From a virus: a DNA stretch of 29,200 nucleotides. Within the stretch, counting starts at the first letter, position 1, and every line of letters begins with the position of its first letter. The stretch covers positions 1-29,200 of the IMG/VR virus record IMGVR_UViG_3300020463_000093; one strand, given 5' to 3'. The position numbers and the translations under genes were made by a program. Below are positions 21,937 through 28,652 of the stretch, one piece after another. The notes beneath the pieces are model-generated. The model had not been told where the DNA came from. It saw only the letters and a list, made by a program, of their open reading frames with translations, and searched no databases.

Positions 21937-23776
21937 TAGGATCATGTCCATCGAGAGCCATATCTTTTGCTCTCTGCTTGGTTGACCTGCTTGATACAAT
22001 AATCTTTTCGTCTGTCTTATTGTGAGCGGCAAACCCTATCCACTGTACCCTGTCGTGCATGTCAGTCCACTCACGAACTTTTCCATACCTCAATTCCATA
22101 ACCATATATAACCTGTAGTCAGTTGGTAGACCTGACTCAAGTCTTGGCCATACAGGATCATCGTATGTCCCGTCCCAGATAGCAGCATTCTGTTTTGCTG
22201 TGTCTTCATCACGGTAGACTTGCGCAACCCGCATTTGAGTTTCCAGCACGGTGAGCTGGTTTGTTGAACCTGCTTCCCTGCCGATACCATTTTCACTAGG
22301 TTTATTGCTGTGGTGTAGCATGATGACAGACATGCCAGAGTTTCTTAGCTTGACTGCGAGCTTGTTGATCTTTGCCCATTCGTCTGCTGAGTTTTCTGAC
22401 AGGCCGGGATACGCAGACCTTATTGTATCTACAACAACCACGTCTGGATTACAGAAGTCTATCCACTCTTTGAGTTCTGCCAGCCCTTCTCGCTGGTTGA
22501 GATCCATCTCTTTCTGATAAACAAATGGTGTCCAGATGTTAAGTCTGTCTCCCGTGTCTCCATGGATCTGGCTCATCTCGATAAGTCGTCTTGCAATCGT
22601 GGCCATACCCATCTCGAAGTCTAGGTATAGAACTCGTGCAGGTCTCCCGATCTCAAACGGGCCGAAGTATTTCCTACCAGCGCAGAGCGCAGACATTGCG
22701 TGTTGTACAAAGAGAGATTTACCGTGGCCAGAATAGCCGAAGACCTGCACGATAGTGTTACTAGGAAGCCATGGTTCTATCAAGTAACTTTTAGCATCTG
22801 ACTGCTCTAATAGTTGCTGAGCATCAGACATTCTTATTAGCTTTCTAGGCTTGGGTTCCTCGTCCTTACCTTCTTTGATGTAAGGCTTATATATATAGTC
22901 ACCTTTTTCATCAAACCTTTCTGGATGATTACGTCGCTCGGCCTGTTCCATTGACTGAACCGTCGCCTCGAACTCTCGGTCATCAAGTCTGTCCTCAAAG
23001 AACTCCTTCATAAATGCGAAGCCACGAACACGCAATTCCGCACCGAAGTAACCTTCAAGGATAGACTCGGAGATGTAACGCATCACCCTTTCGTTTCTAC
23101 CGTTTCCAAGACCAGACGGTATCTTCAAAGAGGTGGGAAAGTTTTGTTTTACATACGCTGCTGTCCTGTCCCACTCACACATCAACTCGTCTGGGTGGAA
23201 AGGTGTGACGTCTGATAAGTCTAGGCTGCTGAAATGAAACCCGGAACCATCCGGGTCATCCTGTAGACTTGGTTTCCAATCCTCCCATACAGGCATCTCA
23301 TCCCAGTCAAAGACGTGCTGCGGATAATCCCAGACGTAATTGTTTGACGGCGGAAGAAGTGCATAGCTGCCATCCCCGCGAAAGTCTAGCCCGTTGATCT
23401 TAGGCCAGTCTGCTCCACGGCTGTTGACACCTGCCCGTGGGCCACGACGAATGCCGTCTTTAGGGTGAGTAAAATAAAGATGACTACCTCTCTTGGTTTT
23501 CACCTTAATCGGCGACCGCATGTGTGCGTCATAAGCCGCATGTGCCGCCTCATCATTATCGCAATCCACAACAACGACACCACTAATCTCGCCAGTAATA
23601 ATCGCTATGTCGTAGTCTGGCCAGTTAGTCCACCATTCTACTATCTCTTCGTCTGTGGGTAATCGCTCTTGATATTCCCTCCATTTAATTGCTGGTCTCT
23701 TACCTTCTGGTTTGATTGGTATAACTGACCAACCTCTATCCAGATACTCCAGAGCCGCATCCAGTTTTGTTTTCAT
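21866..23776 (-). CDS. Bifunctional primase-polymerase / SF4-type helicase
   Basis: 636 aa from ATG 23776, which has GAGGA 5 bases upstream; earlier TTG/ATG codons in frame lack one. N-terminal 170 residues are a Prim-Pol domain: GWSVIPIKPEGKRPAI, catalytic DCD (Asp71, Asp73), KRGSHLYF (His99) and LDFRGDG (Asp131, Arg133). The C-terminal half is a RecA-fold helicase of RepA/DnaB type: Walker A FGYSGHGKS (about 346-354), catalytic Glu in LDFEMG (388), Walker B VVVVDT (Asp450) and MLHHSNK (487-490). The C-terminal tail has a HTH-like IADRLERPLRLIHDW. It would prime and unwind phage DNA. No separate DNA polymerase is visible. It overlaps the Cro-like gene by 41 bases. Confidence 0.92.
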   Translation of the reverse strand: MKTKLDAALEYLDRGWSVIPIKPEGKRPAIKWREYQERLPTDEEIVEWWTNWPDYDIAIITGEISGVVVVDCDNDEAAHAAYDAHMRSPIKVKTKRGSHLYFTHPKDGIRRGPRAGVNSRGADWPKINGLDFRGDGSYALLPPSNNYVWDYPQHVFDWDEMPVWEDWKPSLQDDPDGSGFHFSSLDLSDVTPFHPDELMCEWDRTAAYVKQNFPTSLKIPSGLGNGRNERVMRYISESILEGYFGAELRVRGFAFMKEFFEDRLDDREFEATVQSMEQAERRNHPERFDEKGDYIYKPYIKEGKDEEPKPRKLIRMSDAQQLLEQSDAKSYLIEPWLPSNTIVQVFGYSGHGKSLFVQHAMSALCAGRKYFGPFEIGRPARVLYLDFEMGMATIARRLIEMSQIHGDTGDRLNIWTPFVYQKEMDLNQREGLAELKEWIDFCNPDVVVVDTIRSAYPGLSENSADEWAKINKLAVKLRNSGMSVIMLHHSNKPSENGIGREAGSTNQLTVLETQMRVAQVYRDEDTAKQNAAIWDGTYDDPVWPRLESGLPTDYRLYMVMELRYGKVREWTDMHDRVQWIGFAAHNKTDEKIIVSSRSTKQRAKDMALDGHDPIRIADRLERPLRLIHDWLEIDKE

Positions 23777-23972
23777 TATCGTCCTCATCAAAGTAAATGT
23801 TAAAGTCTAAGTCTGGGCGAGCTTCTTTAATCCGCTCTAATACGCGGCTGGAAACATACTGACGTTTAATCCATGAGTACGGTGCTGTACGCACCACACC
23901 TGCGATCTTCGCAGTCTGTGAAGCACCACCGCAATCAGCGATAAGTGCCTCGATGTTCAGCCTAATTTTCAC
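23736..23972 (-). CDS. Cro/CI-like HTH regulator
   Basis: 78 aa from GTG 23972, which has AAAGGAG 7 bases upstream; the long frame above it covers the promoter and is rejected. Helix-turn-helix residues are ASQTAKIAGVVRTAPYSWIK (about 16-35), followed by SSRVLERIKEARPDLDFNIY, as in short Cro-type repressors that match operators near their own promoter. The C-terminus is acidic. It lies between the primase-helicase and a strong divergent promoter with two direct repeats, which are its probable operators. Confidence 0.82.
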   Translation of the reverse strand: MKIRLNIEALIADCGGASQTAKIAGVVRTAPYSWIKRQYVSSRVLERIKEARPDLDFNIYFDEDDNENKTGCGSGVSG

Positions 23973-23997
23973 AAATTTTCTCCTTTCAATTTTTCGC

Positions 23998-24025
23998 TTG
24001 CACGTTTCTATGTATATCTTATAAT
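23998..24025 (+). promoter_or_regulatory. Strong sigma70 promoter for the recombination operon
   Basis: -35 TTGCAC (23998-24003), 16-base spacer, -10 TATAAT (24020-24025). Start of transcription is expected near 24032, about 50 bases before the gene at 24086. Leftward transcription for the Cro-like gene must start in the same region; a TTTACA / TAAGAT pair with an 18-base spacer is a weak candidate. Confidence 0.8.
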
Positions 24026-24033
24026 ACACCTGC

Positions 24034-24062
24034 CGAGTATGTAAAGACACCAAACGAGTATG
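24034..24062 (+). promoter_or_regulatory. Two direct repeats CGAGTATG (operators)
   Basis: CGAGTATG at 24034-24041 and 24055-24062, start-to-start 21 bases, i.e. two DNA turns. They lie at about +2 and +23 of the rightward promoter, where a bound repressor would block transcription. The core CGAGT is shared with the operator-like sites at 21457-21572. Confidence 0.65.
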
Positions 24063-24085
24063 CTGGTGCAAAAAGGAGGCTAAAA

Positions 24086-24523
24086 ATGATAGAAGACGAT
24101 TGGGACATTCTTGAGGGTTCAAAGCTCAAGCCCGTGTCCAAAACAGCGAGCATGACTGCCGATAGACTTGAGCCGTTAGCGAGTGAATACCATGACCTTG
24201 TAAAGGAACATGAAAGGATCTCCGAGCGGATAGGTCAATTAGAGGGTGAGATGTCTCACCTATTCCCACAGGAAGCAGGAGAGTTAGCAATATCTACCTC
24301 ATCATTCGAGGTCGTCGTCCGACGATCCGAGAGATGGTCTTGGGATAAGAAGATGTTAGATAAGATCTTTTCTCAGGGCGAGATACCAACCTACGTCAAT
24401 CGTAGTTTGACTGTCGACAAGCGCAAGTTCCTCAAGATTCCAGTTCACGAACAGGAAGAATTGAAACCTGCATTAACGCGAAAGCTAGACTCACCTAAAA
24501 TCAAGGTAATACGTCATGTTTAA
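24086..24523 (+). CDS. Hypothetical protein, first gene of the recombination operon
   Basis: 145 aa, ATG with AAGGAGG 7 bases upstream. Residues 25-58 form a coiled coil (EPLASEYHDLVKEHERISER), the rest is mixed with a basic beta-rich C-terminus. Not recognised. Its 8-base overlap with the Sak4-like gene and its place at the head of the operon suggest an early recombination or replication accessory factor. Confidence 0.75.
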   Translation: MIEDDWDILEGSKLKPVSKTASMTADRLEPLASEYHDLVKEHERISERIGQLEGEMSHLFPQEAGELAISTSSFEVVVRRSERWSWDKKMLDKIFSQGEIPTYVNRSLTVDKRKFLKIPVHEQEELKPALTRKLDSPKIKVIRHV

Positions 24524-25325
24524 ATTAATGAATACCTCGTCCCTTCAGAGCGATGGGCCGATCAAGGTATTGTTATACGCTCACCACGGCTTTGGTAAGA
24601 CTTACCAGTGTCGTAACTTTCAGAATAGATACGGCAAGGGATTGATCTTGTCGGGAGAAAGCGGACTCAAGTCTGTTGAAGATGTCTCTATTGATTATGT
24701 TCCATTCACTTCGTGGGATAAAGAGCATGATCCAGAGAACGGCGTCTTCAGTTTCCGTGGCATCATTAACATGCTGAAATCTAAAGACTTCCAAAATCAG
24801 GAATACAAATGGTTAGCCATTGATAGCTTGACAGAGTTATCAGAGCAGTTGATTTCGCACTTAGAAAAAGAGTACGAGGGTAACAGCAATGGTTTCCAGA
24901 TGTGGGGTGATTACAACCGCCTGATGCTTGGAGCATTGAAGTGGATAAGGGATCTACCCATCCACGTCTATGTAACCTGTTTGGCCAAAGAAGAGAAAGA
25001 CGCTAACGACGTCACTCAATACTGGCCGCTAGTGAAAGGTAATGCAGTAAGCAAGCATGTACCTGCACTATTCGATCATGTTCTTTGTGGTGTTAGAGCT
25101 ACGGAGAAAAACGACCAAGGCACACCTAAAGTCAGACGTTTCGTAGTAACGGATGAAGTGTCGGGTTGGCATGGAAAAGTCCGAGATCCAAGAAATAGGC
25201 TTAAACCTTACGAGCAGGTCGACGACATCACCGCCTTGTTTGCGCGAATGGCATTGCCAGACAAAGACTACGAGGCATACACAAAAGCTAAGACAGCTCA
25301 GAAGAAAGGAGAGAAAAATGAGTGA
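24516..25325 (+). CDS. Sak4-like RecA-fold ATPase
   Basis: 269 aa. Walker A AHHGFGKT (residues 22-29) and Walker B KWLAIDSLTE (about 99-108) in an AAA_24/RecA-fold core; the overall plan (small ATPase, ILSGESGLKS, MWGDYNRL, VYVTCLAKEE, HVPALFDHV) matches phage Sak4-type single-strand annealing ATPases. Sak4 works with a phage SSB in recombination, and an SSB-like gene follows with an 8-base overlap, then a Cas4/RecB-like nuclease. C-terminus is Lys-rich. Confidence 0.85.
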   Translation: MFKLMNTSSLQSDGPIKVLLYAHHGFGKTYQCRNFQNRYGKGLILSGESGLKSVEDVSIDYVPFTSWDKEHDPENGVFSFRGIINMLKSKDFQNQEYKWLAIDSLTELSEQLISHLEKEYEGNSNGFQMWGDYNRLMLGALKWIRDLPIHVYVTCLAKEEKDANDVTQYWPLVKGNAVSKHVPALFDHVLCGVRATEKNDQGTPKVRRFVVTDEVSGWHGKVRDPRNRLKPYEQVDDITALFARMALPDKDYEAYTKAKTAQKKGEKNE

Positions 25326-25788
25326 TTGGAATGGTTTTGGATCTCTTGATCTATCAGATGTAGAGGAGAGTTCTGGAAGCATGTTGCTCTCAGAAGGGGA
25401 ACATGTTGTTAAATGTACCGAGGCTGCAATGGAAGACTTCGGTGGCAGTAACAAGAGACTGCGTTGCAAGTTTGAAAAGGTAGGAGGCAAAGGCGCATTG
25501 GGTCATAGCTTCAACCTAGTTCACACAACAAGTGACCAAGCTCAAGAAATAGGAAGACGAATGTTCAAGTCTTTCTTAATTGCGGGAGGACATCCAAACC
25601 CGGATAAGCCCGGAGACGTAAAAACTATAGAAGGTTTAACTGCGTCTGTTTATGTGGGGATGGGTAAACCTTTTCAGAAAAACGGTGAGACTAAACAATA
25701 CCCCGAAATAAAGTCTTTCGATTCAGCATCTTCGGACGACAGTTCGTCTGGTGGAGGTAATAAGTTGGATGACGAAATCCCGTTTTAA
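25318..25788 (+). CDS. SSB-like protein (DUF669-type)
   Basis: 156 aa from ATG 25318 with AAAGGAG upstream, overlapping the Sak4-like gene by 8 bases; the longer frame above is a shadow. Begins SDWNGFGSLDLSDVEESSGS, then a beta-barrel-like KCTEAAMEDF and LRCKFEKV, helices EIGRRMFKSFLIAGG, a Ser/Gly-rich linker and the terminal LDDEIPF. That acidic DDxIPF tip is the SSB tail that binds repair and replication partners. Single-strand DNA binding is a family inference. A terminator hairpin follows. Confidence 0.85.
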   Translation: MSDWNGFGSLDLSDVEESSGSMLLSEGEHVVKCTEAAMEDFGGSNKRLRCKFEKVGGKGALGHSFNLVHTTSDQAQEIGRRMFKSFLIAGGHPNPDKPGDVKTIEGLTASVYVGMGKPFQKNGETKQYPEIKSFDSASSDDSSSGGGNKLDDEIPF

Positions 25789-25798
25789 ACCGCAGGGA

Positions 25799-25826
25799 GG
25801 GGGAGCGCAAGCTCCCCCTTACTTTA
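25799..25826 (+). terminator. Terminator hairpin with GCAA tetraloop
   Basis: Perfect stem GGGGGAGC / GCTCCCCC (25799-25806 and 25811-25818) with GNRA loop GCAA, then TTACTTT. It ends the first three-gene unit of the operon; read-through to the nuclease gene is likely. Confidence 0.8.
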
Positions 25827-25838
25827 TAAGAGAAAAGA

Positions 25839-26648
25839 ATGAAGGCAGAGCAAGTAGTACAGGCAATAGACCTTGGTTACGAGAGGGATCAAAAGGAAAA
25901 ACCACGTAGATATATTGGCGCAAGCGTCATAGGTACTCCGTGTGATGCCATGCTCGCTTATAATTTACGAGGTTTTCCTAACGAGCCACCCGATGCGAGG
26001 TTACAAAGAATTTTTAATCTCGGCCACATACTAGAAGACGTGGTCGTGAAGGACTTGAAGGACAAAGCAAATCTTCGAGTCTGGGAAGTAGACGCACTAA
26101 CTGGAAGACAACACACCTATGAGGAATGGGGTGGACATATAGTCTGCCACACTGACGGGTTGGTTGAAGATGAAGAAGGTGTCGTTCGCATATTAGAAAT
26201 CAAAAGCATGAACGACGCGAGCTTCAGCAAATTCAAGAAGTCTGGCGTTAAGGTTAGCCACCCAAGATACTTTGGCCAAGTCCAGATGATGATGGGCATG
26301 GGGGAAATGACCGAAACTCTTTTCGTGGCGATCAATAAAAACAACAGTGAATATCATGCGGAGGTAGTTAAGTTTGATGATTTTGAATACGCGCATATTA
26401 CAGAAAGAATTGAAAGAGCCTTATCTGGGAGGGTCAGAAAGGTCAGCACAGATGGAACCGACTGGCGTTGCCGAGGTTGTTTTAAGCGAGGAGTGTGTTG
26501 GGAAGATAGAGAAGTTCCCAAGCACTGCACTACGTGCGCATTTTCCTTGCCTAGACCAGACGGGAATTGGCAGTGTACCAAACTGGACGACGAGGCAAGG
26601 GAAATTTGTGCAGAATATAAGCAGTTTGAACCCCTCTCGAAGGAATAG
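25839..26648 (+). CDS. Cas4/RecB-like PD-(D/E)XK exonuclease with Fe-S-type cysteines
   Basis: 269 aa, ATG with AAGAGAAAAG upstream. Nuclease residues: HILEDV (Glu66), Asp106 in CHTDGL, Glu120 and Lys122 in ILEIKS, Gln147 in YFGQVQM. Cys35 together with Cys211, Cys214 and Cys220 gives the 4-Cys layout of the AddB/Cas4 iron-sulfur nucleases. Four more Cys (230, 233, 246, 257) follow as a probable second zinc or Fe-S site. It would resect DNA ends to single strands for the Sak4/SSB pair. 13 bases after the terminator hairpin. Confidence 0.85.
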   Translation: MKAEQVVQAIDLGYERDQKEKPRRYIGASVIGTPCDAMLAYNLRGFPNEPPDARLQRIFNLGHILEDVVVKDLKDKANLRVWEVDALTGRQHTYEEWGGHIVCHTDGLVEDEEGVVRILEIKSMNDASFSKFKKSGVKVSHPRYFGQVQMMMGMGEMTETLFVAINKNNSEYHAEVVKFDDFEYAHITERIERALSGRVRKVSTDGTDWRCRGCFKRGVCWEDREVPKHCTTCAFSLPRPDGNWQCTKLDDEAREICAEYKQFEPLSKE

Positions 26649-26655
26649 AATAGCT

Positions 26656-26964
26656 ATGGCATTTACTAAAATTATAGAGGAGTTTCATCAGCTATCGGAA
26701 AAACGGTCGACTCAACTGAGGAAGATCAAGCAATGTGAGAACGACATTGTCTCGATAAGCGAACGCCTCGAAGTCTTGAATAAGCAGGACGATGGTAGCC
26801 AAGAATTTATAGATCAGTTCTCGAAAGCGAAGGACAAGCGACGACGTTTAAGGGACGAGGTCGCAGACTTGGAACATGATGTCCGAATGACAGAAAGCGA
26901 GATTGAAGCACTCAGAATGGAATATCAGTTCGTCGTCGATCTAGAAAGCACCGATGATGAATAG
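26656..26964 (+). CDS. Coiled-coil hypothetical protein
   Basis: 102 aa from ATG 26656 with AAGGA some 12 bases upstream; the long frame above covers the nuclease gene. Nearly all charged helix with heptad spacing (IEEFHQLSEKRS, KDKRRRLRDEVADLEHDV, SEIEALRMEY), so a coiled-coil dimer or a partner of the nuclease. Family not recognised. Overlaps the next gene by 11 bases. Confidence 0.65.
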   Translation: MAFTKIIEEFHQLSEKRSTQLRKIKQCENDIVSISERLEVLNKQDDGSQEFIDQFSKAKDKRRRLRDEVADLEHDVRMTESEIEALRMEYQFVVDLESTDDE

Positions 26965-27301
26965 AGATGAGATACTTAAATTAGCGGAAGAGCTTATTAA
27001 TGGCGACCGAGCAAAAGATTATGGGTCAGCCCATGCAAACTTTTGTCGGATCAAGCAGGGATGGAACGTCATTATACAAGCCGCTCTCACTACACATGGC
27101 GAGATAAATGAAGGCCACGTAGCTTTGATGATGGCATGGGTAAAGATCTCACGGCTATGTCAGAGCATAGATCATGATGATTCATGGGTAGATCTTGCTG
27201 CTTACGCGGCACTTGGAGGAGAGTTATCTCCCCCTAAGATATATTCTCGATCTGAAAGTGAGGGCCATCCATCGAAACCCGACGACCCTGAGAACGCCTG
27301 A
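26954..27301 (+). CDS. DUF6378-like phage protein
   Basis: 115 aa, ATG at 26954 (second ATG directly after). Pattern GDRAKDYGSAHANFCRI, then HVALMMAWVKISRL, then SWVDLAAYAALGGEL matches DUF6378, a phage family of unknown role that sits in replication or recombination blocks and whose DYG/DSWVD helices resemble MazG-like nucleotide hydrolases (from memory). End of the rightward operon. The last 68 bases are antisense to the endolysin gene end. Confidence 0.78.
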   Translation: MMNRDEILKLAEELINGDRAKDYGSAHANFCRIKQGWNVIIQAALTTHGEINEGHVALMMAWVKISRLCQSIDHDDSWVDLAAYAALGGELSPPKIYSRSESEGHPSKPDDPENA

Positions 27302-27728
27302 GATCTACATACTCGTTGCATAACTCTTCACAACTACCACTCCATTGGGTAATCGGTTTGTGCCAAGCCGCGCCCCAAGTAATATCGAAGTCTTTACTAA
27401 GAACTTGACGAACTCCATCGGCAGCTTGCATGAACGCATCTGCAATCTCATCGTAGACTTCGATCTCCCAGCAGACATCTCCGTCAATATAAGCGACGCA
27501 GTCTACAGCATGGGAATATCCATCTTTTTGCGGTAAATGTTTTGATTTTAGCGTCCAGCTTCTCCCGGCAGCCAGTAATTTTTTCTGGGTTGCGAGGTCT
27601 CTTACCCCACATGTGATGCCAAAATCTACCTTCGTTACCATGATGGCAGACTTCACAACATTGACCAATACGGGATGAACTCCCTCCACTCGGTCAAGGC
27701 TCCGTTGGCTCAACTTAAACTTGGGCAT
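27234..27728 (-). CDS. Endolysin, M15-type L-alanyl-D-glutamate/D-Ala peptidase
   Basis: 164 aa, ATG 27728 preceded by AAAGGAAAC. The M15/VanY zinc site is seen in SKHLPQKDG..HAVD (His64, Asp76) and DGPHFQI (His157). This is a peptidoglycan peptidase that opens the cell wall at lysis, with no signal peptide, so it needs a holin to cross the membrane; two small membrane proteins lie just upstream. Length is normal for single-domain phage M15 endolysins. Its 3' end overlaps the convergent gene by 68 bases. Confidence 0.9.
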   Translation of the reverse strand: MPKFKLSQRSLDRVEGVHPVLVNVVKSAIMVTKVDFGITCGVRDLATQKKLLAAGRSWTLKSKHLPQKDGYSHAVDCVAYIDGDVCWEIEVYDEIADAFMQAADGVRQVLSKDFDITWGAAWHKPITQWSGSCEELCNEYVDLRRSQGRRVSMDGPHFQIENIS

Positions 27729-27740
27729 TAGTTTCCTTTC

Positions 27741-27878
27741 TTATAGCAGGGGTGCTAACAACAGCAGACCAAGCAACACACCAGCAGAGAATATAATTCC
27801 ACACATGGTTTTATGTTTTAGTGTTGCGAAGACTTCAGTGACAGCAGCAGAGAATGTTGCAATTATCTTTTCTTTCAC
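27741..27878 (-). CDS. Small membrane protein of the lysis block (45 aa)
   Basis: 45 aa from GTG 27878, with AAAGGAG 7 bases upstream and a 4-base overlap with the holin stop (GTGA). Amphipathic helix VKEKIIATFSAAVTEVFATL then a membrane segment CGIIFSAGVLLGLLLLAPLL at the very C-terminus. Could be a second holin, an antiholin or spanin-like helper. Not recognised further. Confidence 0.72.
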   Translation of the reverse strand: MKEKIIATFSAAVTEVFATLKHKTMCGIIFSAGVLLGLLLLAPLL

Positions 27879-28267
27879 TTTGTAACTCCTTTAAATTTCT
27901 CGAATGTTCTAAGAGATCCCAAACCTAATAGTCCTCCAAGGACTGTTAGAAGAGCAGACATATCAAACTCTGGCAGAGCAGGGGTTTCTAAACCTGCGTA
28001 GGTCAGCACGAATATTAAGAGTGGTTGGAACACAAAATGCCAACCAAACGAAATCGCGCAAACCCATCCCACAAGGGGTCGCCACGACGACTGAAACCAG
28101 TTGCCTTGAGCTTCCATTTTGTTGACTTCGATTTGAGCTATCGCCACCTCGTGCGCTTGCTTGGCGGCCATGGTTGCTATCTCGTGGGCGAGCGCAGCCT
28201 TTTGGTCGGCATCGGCAACAAACTTATCGAGGATATTTGATACTGGCCCAATTAGTGATTGTAACAT
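27875..28267 (-). CDS. Holin (GTA_holin_3TM-like)
   Basis: 130 aa. Charged helical N-terminus, then membrane segments at about 64-91 (WRPLVGWVCAISFGWHFVFQ) and 103-120 (MSALLTVLGGLLGLGSLR) with a FEKFKG C-terminus. The NWFQSSWRPLVGW and LLGLGSLRTFEK blocks are typical of the gene-transfer-agent/3TM holin family. It would form membrane lesions for the M15 endolysin. Overlaps the 45-aa gene. Confidence 0.86.
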   Translation of the reverse strand: MLQSLIGPVSNILDKFVADADQKAALAHEIATMAAKQAHEVAIAQIEVNKMEAQGNWFQSSWRPLVGWVCAISFGWHFVFQPLLIFVLTYAGLETPALPEFDMSALLTVLGGLLGLGSLRTFEKFKGVTK

Positions 28268-28334
28268 GAGGGGTCTCCCGTAAATTCAAGTCGAGATCAT
28301 TCTCGTATGAACGCCGTAAGTTGTCGTCCCTATG

Positions 28335-28652
28335 CTACTTCTTCGCCGCTAAAGCTGTGGCTCCCATGTACGTGCCAACGACGCCAGCTTGGGCTATGTA
28401 GAATAAGCCAAGCAAGTCTGACAGCGCGTTCACACGGTCAACGGGTATGATTGGAGTGAACAACAGGATTGTAAAAACAAGCATGGTAGCCATTGCTCCC
28501 CACGCCATACGTTGCTGTTGCTGTGTTTTCTCTTCTCTCAGCTCCAACTCAAGCATATCTTTGGCTCTCGCCATTTCTTCGTCAGTCACCGTACCGTCTC
28601 TATTAATGTCATACTTGTTGAAGCGAGAGTTTACCTCTAGCTTCTTAATCAC
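28335..28652 (-). CDS. EF-hand membrane protein in the lysis block
   Basis: 105 aa from GTG 28652 (AGGAGA about 9 bases upstream; GTGA overlap with the previous stop). Residues 15-26 are a full EF-hand loop, DINRDGTVTDEE, which binds calcium in known proteins; a Glu/Gln-rich helix follows, then two membrane segments (about 49-68 and 80-100). Topology puts the EF-hand on the same face as the short C-terminus. Function unknown; a calcium-sensing link to lysis is speculation. Confidence 0.75.
   Translation of the reverse strand: MIKKLEVNSRFNKYDINRDGTVTDEEMARAKDMLELELREEKTQQQQRMAWGAMATMLVFTILLFTPIIPVDRVNALSDLLGLFYIAQAGVVGTYMGATALAAKK

Noticed and set aside
27308-27315. Third copy of the CGAGTATG operator (as CATACTCG)
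   Set aside because: An 8-mer is expected by chance about once in a window this size on both strands, and this copy lies in the end of the endolysin gene with no promoter.
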